Shown here: one piece after another, positions 17,360 through 27,800 of the stretch
Layout: the number at the start of each line of letters is the position of its first letter
Position numbering within the stretch: position 1 is the stretch's first letter
Assembly: GCA_031363945.1 (NCBI GenBank)
Contig: JANLVJ010000033.1
Location: 62,001-126,000 of the forward strand
DNA length: 64,000 bases
From: JANLVJ01 sp031363945
Lineage (GTDB): Bacteria; Bacteroidota; Bacteroidia; Sphingobacteriales; Sphingobacteriaceae
Direction of reading: 5' to 3'
The notes under the pieces: model-generated
What the model was told of the DNA's origin: nothing
Database searches by the model: none
The model's input: the letters and a program-made list of their open reading frames with translations, nothing else
Position numbers and translations under genes: made by a program

Positions 17360-18862
17360 ATGAAGAAAGTTATTTCCTTAATCCTGTTTACTGTATTTAC
17401 CTCTACAGCTTTTGCCAGCAACCGATCTTTCACGGATACAGCCAAAACTAAAAAAATCCTATCTGCAGCTTTACATGTTCCTGCTATTTTGGCAAAAAGC
17501 CTCAGGTCTTTGTTTGGAATTAATCAAGCTGATACTATAAGCTCTGCTGTTACAAAAACGATAATTTCATTAAATGACACTTCCCTGGTTCTCGCAGAAG
17601 ATATTCCAATGCCAGTTAATGAGCTGAGCGTTTTTGAAAATGAACTTTATCACAAACGGCTTGATACACTACAGAAAGAAATCCCGTTAAGTTATAATGA
17701 ATTTGTTCAATCGTATATCAATTTGTATGCCTATCATAGAAGAGCTTTAGTTGAAAGGTTATTAGGAGAGGGTTCTTACTATTTCCCGATTTTCGAGAAG
17801 GCATTAAAGACAGAAGGTGTTCCCGAACAATTGAAATATTTACCCATCATTGAGTCTCAGCTAAACCCATTTGCCCTGTCTAGAGTCGGAGCCAGCGGTT
17901 TGTGGCAGTTTATGTATACTACCGGTAAGGGATATGGCCTTCAAATCAATTCATATCTTGATGAAAGACTTGACCCTGTTAAGGCAAGTCTGGCAGCAGC
18001 ACGCTACTTTAAAGACAGTTATGAACGTTACGGTGATTGGCTACTTGTGATTGCCTCATATAATTGCGGTACAGGCAATGTAGACCGCGCTATCAAACGG
18101 TCTGGTGGAGCCCATGATTTCTGGACAATCAAACGCTTTTTACCCAAAGAAACCCGAAGCTATGTACCTGCATTTATTGCCGCAACGTATATCTTCAGCT
18201 ATGCCAGGCATCATGGTCTGCGTGCTCAAAAACCTATATTCCCGGTTCAAAATGATTCTGTTCTGGTTAACAATAAACTAGCCCTGAATACTATTGCCAC
18301 AGTATTAAATATAAATCCTGATGATTTAAGAAAGCTTAACCCACAGTATAGAAGGGGCATTGTAACCGGAACAGCCGATGACCAGCTTGCTATTATAATG
18401 CCCCGTGACAAGAAGAAAATGTTTCTTGCCATGCGTGATAAATTAAATGATCAGCCTGATAATCTAAATATGACCCAGGTGGGTTACTCTACAACTGAGA
18501 TACAGCATTCTGTGCATAGCACGATAGTTCATAAAGTAAGAAGGGGAGAAACTCTTGCAATGATAGCTTTGCATTATGATGTAACTGTACAAGATCTACG
18601 GGTCTGGAATCAACTTCATCATTTGTCAATTGACAAGGGTCAGCATATTAAAATTAAAACCAGTCATTATTCACAATCAGGCACAACTATTACCAGACAC
18701 TCAAGACATTCGAGAAAAAATATGGCGAATTATTACAAGGTGCGCAGGGGTGATACGCTTTCTATTATCGCAAAAAGGTTTAATATTTCACTTACTATCT
18801 TGCGAAATGCCAATCGGGGGCATCTAAGCAGCCTGAGGGCTGGTCAGACACTTAAGGTTTGA
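17360..18862 (+). CDS. MltD-like lytic transglycosylase with two LysM domains
   Basis: A 500-residue exported peptidoglycan lytic transglycosylase. It has a signal peptide ending AFA near residue 20 and an SLT domain at about 140-270, with LPIIESQLNP (catalytic Glu), GASGLWQFM, YGLQINSYLDERLDP and IASYNCGTGNVDRAI. Two LysM modules follow, VRRGETLAMIALHYDVT (~397) and VRRGDTLSIIAKRFNIS (~460), which bind glycan chains. It cleaves MurNAc-GlcNAc bonds to 1,6-anhydro products. Here the signal peptide does not use the A|Q pattern common in the window. A clear terminator follows, so it is probably the last gene of its unit. Confidence 0.94.
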   Translation: MKKVISLILFTVFTSTAFASNRSFTDTAKTKKILSAALHVPAILAKSLRSLFGINQADTISSAVTKTIISLNDTSLVLAEDIPMPVNELSVFENELYHKRLDTLQKEIPLSYNEFVQSYINLYAYHRRALVERLLGEGSYYFPIFEKALKTEGVPEQLKYLPIIESQLNPFALSRVGASGLWQFMYTTGKGYGLQINSYLDERLDPVKASLAAARYFKDSYERYGDWLLVIASYNCGTGNVDRAIKRSGGAHDFWTIKRFLPKETRSYVPAFIAATYIFSYARHHGLRAQKPIFPVQNDSVLVNNKLALNTIATVLNINPDDLRKLNPQYRRGIVTGTADDQLAIIMPRDKKKMFLAMRDKLNDQPDNLNMTQVGYSTTEIQHSVHSTIVHKVRRGETLAMIALHYDVTVQDLRVWNQLHHLSIDKGQHIKIKTSHYSQSGTTITRHSRHSRKNMANYYKVRRGDTLSIIAKRFNISLTILRNANRGHLSSLRAGQTLKV

Positions 18863-18886
18863 GTATTAAATAAACATCTAAATAAT

Positions 18887-18920
18887 ATGCCGTTCCTGTT
18901 TATGGAGCGGCATTTTTATT
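18887..18920 (+). terminator. Rho-independent terminator
   Basis: ATGCCGTTCC (18887-18896) pairs over 10 bp (one G-U) with GGAGCGGCAT (18904-18913) around a 7-nt loop, followed directly by TTTTTATTT. It ends the transglycosylase transcript and overlaps the in-frame ATG at 18887 upstream of maeB, arguing against that start. Confidence 0.8.
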
Positions 18921-18949
18921 TAGATTTGGTTTTCTACCAATACGTAAAT

Positions 18950-21226
18950 ATGAGTTCGTCAGATAAGAAACAAGAAGCTCTTGATTACCATTCGCAAGGA
19001 AGACCGGGCAAAATTGAAGTTGTCCCAACCAAACCATATAGTACTCAACGGGATCTTTCTCTAGCCTATTCTCCGGGTGTTGCTGAACCCTGCCTCCGTA
19101 TTGCCGATAACCCTGAAGACGCCTATAAATATACAGCAAAGGGCAATCTCGTTGCTGTTATCAGCAATGGAACTGCAGTACTGGGTTTAGGTGATATAGG
19201 TGCCCAGGCATCAAAGCCTGTAATGGAGGGCAAAGGGTTATTATTTAAAATATTTGCAGATATTGATGTATTTGACATTGAGCTTGATGTAAAAGATGTT
19301 GATGAATTCGTTCGAATCGTAAAAGCGCTGGAGCCAACTTTTGGTGGTGTAAACCTTGAAGATATAAAGGCTCCAGAGTGTTTTGAAATTGAGCGCCGTT
19401 TAAAAGAGGAGATGTCAATACCTGTCATGCATGATGACCAGCATGGTACAGCCATAATTTCTGGAGCAGCACTTTTAAATGCGCTGGAAATACAAAACAA
19501 AAAGATTGAAGATGTACGTTTTATTGTTAACGGGGCTGGAGCTGCTGCAGTTTCCTGTACGAAAATATATATTGCTTTAGGGGCAAAACCTGAGAATATT
19601 GTCATGTGCGATCGTTCTGGAATCATCAGATCAGACCGAGTTAAACTTGATAAGATTAAAGCCCAGTTTGTTACCAGCCGTGATATAAATACCCTGGAAG
19701 AAGGTGTAAAAGATGCAGATGTGTTTATCGGACTGTCTGTGGCCAATGTTATGACCGTTGACATGTTATTATCAATGGCGGCAAACCCAATTGTATTTGC
19801 AATGGCGAATCCCGATCCTGAAATTGATTATACGCTTGCAATAAATACCCGTCCTGACATTATCATGGCTACAGGCAGGTCTGATTTTCCGAATCAGGTT
19901 AATAACGTTTTAGGATTCCCCTATATTTTCAGAGGAGCCCTTGACAGCCGAGCTACACAGATCAACGAGGCTATGAAACTGGCAGCGGTTAAGGCAATTG
20001 CCGAACTCGCAAAGTTACCTGTACCTGCATCAGTTAATCTGGCCTATAATAAAAATGATATTGTATTTGGCCGTGAATATATTATCCCCAAACCCATTGA
20101 TTATCGTCTGATAACTACAGTTGCACCAGCTGTCGCTAAAGCTGCGATCGAGTCTGGAGTAGCAAGAAAAAAGATTCTTGACTGGGAGGCTTATAAAGAT
20201 GAGCTTCAGAAGCGGCTTGGCCTCGATGATAAACTGATGAGGTCGATCATAAATAAAGCCAAGAGCTCTGCCAAAAGAGTTGTTTTTGCTGAAGCCGATA
20301 ATTATAAAATATTAAAAGCGGCACAAATAGTTCGTGATGATAATATTGCCATTCCAATTTTACTGGGTAATGAGGCAAAAATTAAAGAAATAGCCACAGC
20401 CAATTCTATTGATATTTCAAATATGCAGATAGTAGATCACCTGCAGTGCAAGGGTAAAATGGAATTATATGGTGAAATTCTTTACAAGAAGCGTCAAAGA
20501 AAGGGTATGACATTGGTTGAAGCCCAAAAGCAGATGCGTGACCGTAACTATTTTGGTTCAATGATGATTGAACTGGGCGAAGGTGATGCGTTGATCTCAG
20601 GGCTTACCAAGAATTATAAGAGTACCATCTTGCCAGCCTTACAAATTATAGGTACAGAAAAGGGTACCCCTAAAGTTGCTGGTATGTACCTGATGTTAAC
20701 TAGCAAAGGACCTGTATTCTTTGCTGATACTACTGTTAATATTAACCCTTCAACTCAGGATCTGGTAGACCTTACCGTACTGGTTGAACGGTCTGTGCGT
20801 AACCTGAATATTAAGCCCCGGATTGCATTGATCTCCTATTCGAATTTCGGGTCAAATGAAGGTGAATCTCCAAATAAGATCAGAGATGCAGTTACAATAC
20901 TTCATAAAAAGTATCCGACCATGGTAGTTGACGGAGAAGTACAGGGTAATTTTGCCATGAACGCTGAACTTCTCAAAAATAATTATCCATTTTCGAATCT
21001 TGTTGGTGAGCCAGCCAATACCCTTATTTTCCCAAACCTTGAGGCAGGAAATGCAGCATATAAAATATTACAGGAGATAGGTGATTCTGAGGCTGTCGGT
21101 CCTATACTTCTGGGTCTTAATAAATCAGTACATATTTTACAGCTTGATAGTTCGGTTCGGGAAATTGTAAATATGGTTACAATTGCTGTTGTTGATGCCC
21201 AAAGCAAGGCCCTGTTTAAAGCATAG
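18950..21226 (+). CDS. maeB: NADP-dependent malic enzyme with C-terminal phosphotransacetylase-like domain
   Basis: Oxidatively decarboxylates malate to pyruvate, yielding NADPH. The 758-residue protein has the MaeB architecture: malic domain (SLAYSPGVAEPC, then GLGDIGAQASKPVMEGKG and MHDDQHGTA), an NAD(P)-binding domain with VNGAGAAAVSC, and from about residue 430 a phosphate-acetyltransferase-like domain (RVVFAEADNYKIL, DGEVQGNFAMN). In MaeB enzymes the second domain is regulatory, sensing acetyl-CoA-type ligands, rather than a working Pta. The start is the ATG at 18950 (begins MSSSDKKQEALDYH); the longer in-frame start lies in the terminator stem. Confidence 0.96.
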   Translation: MSSSDKKQEALDYHSQGRPGKIEVVPTKPYSTQRDLSLAYSPGVAEPCLRIADNPEDAYKYTAKGNLVAVISNGTAVLGLGDIGAQASKPVMEGKGLLFKIFADIDVFDIELDVKDVDEFVRIVKALEPTFGGVNLEDIKAPECFEIERRLKEEMSIPVMHDDQHGTAIISGAALLNALEIQNKKIEDVRFIVNGAGAAAVSCTKIYIALGAKPENIVMCDRSGIIRSDRVKLDKIKAQFVTSRDINTLEEGVKDADVFIGLSVANVMTVDMLLSMAANPIVFAMANPDPEIDYTLAINTRPDIIMATGRSDFPNQVNNVLGFPYIFRGALDSRATQINEAMKLAAVKAIAELAKLPVPASVNLAYNKNDIVFGREYIIPKPIDYRLITTVAPAVAKAAIESGVARKKILDWEAYKDELQKRLGLDDKLMRSIINKAKSSAKRVVFAEADNYKILKAAQIVRDDNIAIPILLGNEAKIKEIATANSIDISNMQIVDHLQCKGKMELYGEILYKKRQRKGMTLVEAQKQMRDRNYFGSMMIELGEGDALISGLTKNYKSTILPALQIIGTEKGTPKVAGMYLMLTSKGPVFFADTTVNINPSTQDLVDLTVLVERSVRNLNIKPRIALISYSNFGSNEGESPNKIRDAVTILHKKYPTMVVDGEVQGNFAMNAELLKNNYPFSNLVGEPANTLIFPNLEAGNAAYKILQEIGDSEAVGPILLGLNKSVHILQLDSSVREIVNMVTIAVVDAQSKALFKA

Positions 21227-21275
21227 AATTGAGAGATAAGGCGTTTGGCAATAGGAGCATTTAAGTTTAGTAAGA

Positions 21276-21869
21276 ATGATAGCATATATTGAGGGTAAAC
21301 TAACCAGAAAACAACCAACCTATGTTATTGTAGAAACCGGGGGAATAGGTTACCATATACATATTTCACTCTTTACATTTTCAGCCTTGCCAGAAGTCGG
21401 GGAAGTTCTGGTTCGGATTTATACCATCCTTCATATTAAAGAAGATGCGCATACCTTATATGGTTTTGCAGGTGAATCAGAGCGAAGTCTTTTTCAACAT
21501 CTGGTATCAGTATCCGGAATTGGACCCTCTATTGGCCGTATGATTTTATCTTCAATGAATCCTGATGAAATTCAACAGGCCATTGTTAATGGTGACGTTC
21601 CGCAGATGCAGAAAATTAAAGGGATCGGTACAAAATCGGCACAGCGAATCATACTTGAGCTTCAAGATAAGTTGTTGAAGGGTGGTTCAGATGCATTGTT
21701 TTCAGTAAAAACAAACAATACAGCACGTGAAGAAGCGTTAATAGCCTTAGTTACCCTTGGTTTTATTAAAACACATGCCGAAAAGGCAATTGAAAAAGTA
21801 GTTAACCTACCCGGTGGCCATGCGTTAGCTGTTGATGTAATTATTAAACTAGCGCTAAAACAACTATAA
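21276..21869 (+). CDS. ruvA: Holliday junction branch migration protein RuvA
   Basis: Binds four-way junctions as a tetramer and loads RuvB for branch migration in recombinational repair. The 197-residue product has the OB-fold start MIAYIEGKL, two helix-hairpin-helix motifs (VSGIGPSIGRMIL near residue 79 and IKGIGTKSAQRIILEL near 114), and the C-terminal RuvB-contacting domain ending in DVIIKLALK. Length and motifs match the family. sprA begins 15 nt after it; ruvB and ruvC are not in the window. Confidence 0.97.
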   Translation: MIAYIEGKLTRKQPTYVIVETGGIGYHIHISLFTFSALPEVGEVLVRIYTILHIKEDAHTLYGFAGESERSLFQHLVSVSGIGPSIGRMILSSMNPDEIQQAIVNGDVPQMQKIKGIGTKSAQRIILELQDKLLKGGSDALFSVKTNNTAREEALIALVTLGFIKTHAEKAIEKVVNLPGGHALAVDVIIKLALKQL

Positions 21870-21884
21870 GTCTTATTGAAATAA

Positions 21885-24800
21885 ATGAGAAAACTTTACC
21901 TTATTTTATTTCTTGGGTTAAATTTATTCGTAATTCTGGCTTTATCTGCAAAGCCAGCTATCATTTTGCGCCATCTTGACAAGCCGGGCTCAGGTTTTAA
22001 AAGTATAATTTTGAAGCAACCTGAAACCCGAAATCCAATTGTAGCAGATTATCACTTTCGATTAAAGAGGATGAGAAGCGATACAGATACCAGCAGATTA
22101 CGCTACCCGCTGAAAAAGAGATTAACTGCAATTCCCCCAGCCTACACACCCCTTGACCTGAAAAACCCGTTAAACATTATCAGGAAAGTTGAATTTGACT
22201 CAGCTTCAGGTATGTATGTGCTGACTGAAACTGTTGGCGGCAAACCCTATGCCATACCAGTTTATATGAACTTTGACGAATATTCAAAGTATCAGCTAAA
22301 CGAAAGTAAAAGGGAGTACTGGAGACAAAAAACAGGGCATTCAGCCATTGCCCAAAACAGAGGCCTGATACCGAAACTTACAGTAGACAGTAAATTATTT
22401 GAGCAGATTTTTGGGGGTAACACCATTGACATCAGGCCTCAGGGTGAAGCTGAGCTTACGTTTGCCTACAGGTTTAATAGAAATGATAACCCCTTGTTTA
22501 CACAGCGTCAACGCCGGCAGGGTAGTTTTGATTTTCAGGAGCGATTACAGGTTAATGTTACAGGTCAGATCGGTGATAAGCTAAAAATCCTGACCAACTA
22601 CAATACAGAGTCTCAGTTTGATTTTGAAAATCAGATTAAACTTGAATATACAGGCAAACCTGATGAAATTATCCGGAAAATTGAGCTGGGTAATGTAAGT
22701 ATGCCCCTCAATACACAGCTCATTACTGGAACACAAAATTTATTTGGAATAAAAACACAGCTACAGTTTGGTCGTTTGGGCATAACCAGTATTTTCTCAC
22801 AGCAGAAAAGCCAGCGTAAGCAGATAAATATTAATAACGGCACCCAGCAAAATGATTTCAAGCTGACTGCCGATAATTATGATGCGAACCGGCATTATTT
22901 TCTAGCCCAGTTTTTTAGAAATAATTATAACAGAGCATTAAATGGCCTGCCTATTGTCAATTCTTCAATAGTTATAACCCGTCTTGATGTTTGGGTAACC
23001 AATAGAACTACCGGTGTTAATACAAATGCCAGAGATGTCATTGGATTTATGGATCTGGGTGAGAGTCATCCATATAATCCAGCTGTTGCTGCTAATATTC
23101 CATCTTATACTTCTCCGTTTCCCAATAGTACCCGGAATGCTGTCTTTAAAACGCAGCCATCGAATAATCTGCTTGACGTAATACCGGTAGATTCAAGATT
23201 TACCAATAGCACCAGTCTTTATTCATTTTTTCAGGCTAGCGGAGGCACTGATAACTTTGGAAAGCTTCAGTATGCTCGTAAACTTGACCCTACAGAATAC
23301 ACACTGAATCAAACTCTGGGCTATATTTCTATTAACCAGGCCTTAAATGCAGATGAAATACTAACAGTTGCCTATCAGTATACCGTAAACGGTATTCAAT
23401 ATCAGGTCGGTGATCTTTCAACTGATATTGCAGTTGATAATGGCAAACCAAAAGTGCTTTATACCAAATTATTAAAAAATGCTGTTACGAAGGTCAATCT
23501 GCCAGTTTGGAAACTACAGATGAAAAATATTTATTCCCTGGGTACCTACCAGGTTAATCCAACGAATTTTGTACTGAATATCACCCGGCTAGATGAAAAA
23601 AGTGGGGTTGAAGAACAGGTAATGACAGAAGGAGCACTTACTACCTCTAAGCGCTGGCTTCAGTTACTTGATCTTGATAATATAAATGCCCAGCAAGACC
23701 GTGTGCCCGATGGTCAGTTTGACTTTATCCAGGGTATTACAATAGATGCGAATAACGGGCTGATCATTTTTCCGGTTCTCGAACCTTTTGGTTCTGACCT
23801 TGCTGCCCGTTTCTCCCCTTCAGAAACAGGGCTAATCAAGAAATATGTTTATCAGCAATTATATGATTCAACTAAATTTCAGGCCCAGCAGTTTCCGAGC
23901 TTAAACCGTTATTTTTTAAAAGGTACTTACCAGAGTACCAATAGTAACCAGTTTAGCTTAAACTCAATTAATGTTCCACAGGGTTCGGTAAAAGTAACGG
24001 CCGGAAATATTCCGTTGGTAGAAGGTCAGGATTTTACGGTAGACTATAATCTGGGCAGGGTTACCATTATTAATCAGAGTCTTCTGAGTGCAGGTATTCC
24101 GATACAGATTAATGTTGAAGATAATTCGCTTTTTGGCATACAGCAGCGCTCGCTAGTAGGTACCAGACTTGACTATATAGTAAATAATGATTTTCGCCTG
24201 GGTGGTACCATCATGAATCTTTCTGAAAAACCCCTTACCCAGAAAGTTAATCTTGGAGATGAGTCAATCAATAATACGATATGGGGTCTAGATGGTTCAT
24301 ACAGGGGTACATCGAAATGGCTAACAAAAATAGTCAATAAACTTCCCTTCATTCAACAAAGCAAGGCATTATCGAGTTATAGCTTCAATGGTGAATTTGC
24401 CCAATTGGTTCCAGGACATAATAAAGCACTTGATTTTGCTGGCGATAAGGGTGTATCTTACATAGATGACTTTGAAAATACCAGTTCCATTATTGATCTC
24501 CGAAGTTCAACAGGCTGGTATATTTCTGGTACACCTCAATTATTTCCTGAATCGGGCCTGATCGATAACCTCTCATATGGCTATAACAGGGCATTGCTTT
24601 CATTCTACAATATAGACCCTATATTTTACAGTACAAATAGTAATCTTACTCCTGGTAATATTCAGAATAACCGGGCCGAATTGTCGAATCATCGGGTTCG
24701 TCAGGTTAATGAACAGGAAATTTTCCCGGCCAAACCTATTATTGATGGGCAGCCTTCGATTACCAATACGCTTGATCTTGCCTATTACCCAACTTTAAGG

Positions 24801-27800
24801 GGACCTTATAATTACGATATTTCTAATGTCGGTACTGATGGAAAGTTATTGAATCCTAAAAATCGCTGGGGTGGTATTGTCAGAGGCCTTCAAACGACAG
24901 ATTTCGAGTCATTAAATGTTGAATACATTGAAATGTGGGTCATGGATCCATTTCTTGCCAATCCAACATCAAAAGGAGGCTCGTTATATTTTGATCTGGG
25001 AAGTATTTCTGAAGATATTCTAAAAGATGGTCGTAAAAGTTTGGAAAATGCATTACCCGCCGATGGTACGGGGATACCTGGTATTAATGCCACTGCACTT
25101 CAAACGACTGATTCAACGGGGGTTGATACCACAGCCTGGGGTGCAGTTTCAAGAAATCAGCCAGTTACTCAAAGTTTTGATAATGACCCGAATGCCAGAC
25201 CGAATCAGGATGTGGGTCTTGATGGTTTGAGTGATCAGAATGAGCGTATCTTCTTCAAAAATTTTCTTAGTGGAATCGGCAACAAAATTACAAATCCAGC
25301 AGCAATCAGCTCAATAGATGCCGATCCGTCGAGTGATAACTTTCACTATTATAATGGTACTGATCTTGATCAGCAAAATGCAGGAATTCTTCAACGCTAT
25401 CAGCGTTTCAACGGGATGGAAGGTAACTCCCGGATTACAACCGGGCTAACCAGTTCGGCCAGTACATCATTACCTGATCAGGAAGATATCAACAGGGATA
25501 ATAATATGAGTACTGATGAAAGCTATTATGAATATCGGGTAGCCATTAATGCTGATTCAATGCAGATCGGGCATAATAATATAGTAGCCATTCAGGAAAA
25601 TAAAAATGTACAGCTTGCCAATGGTAAGATTGCACCATCAGTAAAATGGTATCAGATTAAAGTTCCGATCCGCAATCCGATTGCAAATTTTGGTGGGATT
25701 GAAGATTTTAAGACCATACGTTTTATCAGGATGTTCATGACTGGTTTTCAGGATACAACCGTGCTTCGTTTTGGACGCCTGCAATTGCTAAGGGGTGAAT
25801 GGCGCAAATTCAATGAGGCAAATGCCGCTTTAAATATCATAAAGGATCCGGCTGTTCCGCCAGGAACAATTGACCAGTCATCAACAAATGTGACGACAGT
25901 AAGTATAGAAGAAAATTCAACCAGCCGCCCCAATGGCATTCAATATGTAATACCACCAGGTATTCAACAAGAGCAAAACCTGAATTCTTATCAGCAGAAT
26001 CTAAAATTAAATGAGCAGTCTCTTGCTTTCAATTTTAATAGTTTGGGTGATGGATTTTCAAGGTATACCTACAAAATATTTGGTGGGGTAGATTCACGCA
26101 GGTATAAGAAAATAAAGTTATTCATACACCTTGAAGCGGCTCAGGGAAATTCAAGCCTTAATGCTGGAAGTCTGCGTGATGGTGATGTACACGCAGTAAT
26201 ACGTCTGGGATCAGACTTTATTCAGAATTATTACGAGTACGATATTCCGCTGACCGTTACACCTGATAATACAGGAACCAACCAGGAAAAGATCTGGCCT
26301 TCTACCAATAATTTTGATGTTGTGTTACAAACACTCAAAAACGCCAAGCTTGCCCGAAACAAGGCCCTGGTTGCAGGTGTGCCATGGCCAGTGACGACAG
26401 TTTTTGAATACGTAGATCCTGCAAATATTAAAAATACAGTCAGACTTTTAGGAAATCCAGATCTGAGTAATATCAGGGTTGGAATGATGGGGGTAAGAAA
26501 TCCATTTCATACTGGCAACCAGTTTGATGATGGTATGCCAAAAAGTGGACAGGTCTGGTTTGATGAATTGAGATTTACTGATTTTGATGAAGGAGGAGGC
26601 TGGGCAGCGACAGCAAGAATGAATCTGAAGCTGGCTGACCTGGCAAATGTAACGGCCACAGGTTTTCATTCAAGTGCTGGATTTGGAACCCTTGAGTCAA
26701 GAATCAATGAATTGAATAAATTCAATGAGACCAGTTATGATATTGCAACGAATGTTGATCTAAGTAAATTCTTTCCTGCAAAACTAGGACTCAATTTACC
26801 GATGTTCCTTTATTATTCACATGACAGGATCAGTCCTGAATTCGACCCCAATAATCCGGATGTCAAATTGAAAGATGAGGCCAATTCTTATACCAACAGG
26901 CATCAGCGCGACTCTTTGGTAAATGCAGCCATTGAGGTTGACACCAGGCGCAGTATTAATTTTAGTAATGTGCGTAAAATGCGTACAAACCCTGCCCTGA
27001 AACCACATTTCTGGGATATTGAAAATTTTAGTCTCAGTTACTCTTTTAATGAAAATACGCAGCGAAATTACCTGATTCAAAATTATTTTGCAAAAACCTA
27101 TAAGGGTATCATTGACTATAATTTCCAGGCAAATAATAAACCTTTTCAGCCCTTTAAAAAGATGTTCAAATCGAAATGGCTGGTATTTTTACATGATCTT
27201 AACCTGAGTCCACTGCCATCAGCCTATAGTTTCAGAATGGATATTGACCGATTCACGGCAGCAAATACGCTCAGAGCCAATCAGGGGAATGGATTTTTTC
27301 AGGCCCCAACAGCCTATAACCGAACATTTTATATCACCCGCAATTATGGCCTTCACTGGGATCTGACTAAATCAATGCATATTGATTTCCAGGCAACAAA
27401 TTATTCAACTGTTGATGAGCCTAGTGGTGCATCGACTGCCCTCACCCGTGATTCTACCCGCAGAAACTTCCTGCGTATGGGTCGCACAACTGATTATACC
27501 CAGACAGCTTCGGTTTCTTATATGGTGCCGATCAATAAACTGAGATACCTTGACTTTATTACTCTTGGGCTTAAGTATTCTGCATTTTATGAGTGGAGAT
27601 CGGCATCGCTTGCAGTTTTAAAAAGTGATACTGCAAAGCTCGGCAATTCAATACAAAACCAGCGTCAGTTTGAAATGGATCCTTCTTTTGACCTGACGAT
27701 CCTGTATCGGAAATTTAAGTGGCTGAGCCGGATTACTGCTCCTGCAATTATTATTCATAAACCAAGTGATACATTGGGAAAACATATCAGGTATGTAAAC

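Noticed and set aside
19123..19764. 213-codon open frame on the minus strand
   Set aside because: It lies wholly inside maeB on the opposite strand, is Ser/Thr-rich with no family resemblance, and follows from maeB codon use.
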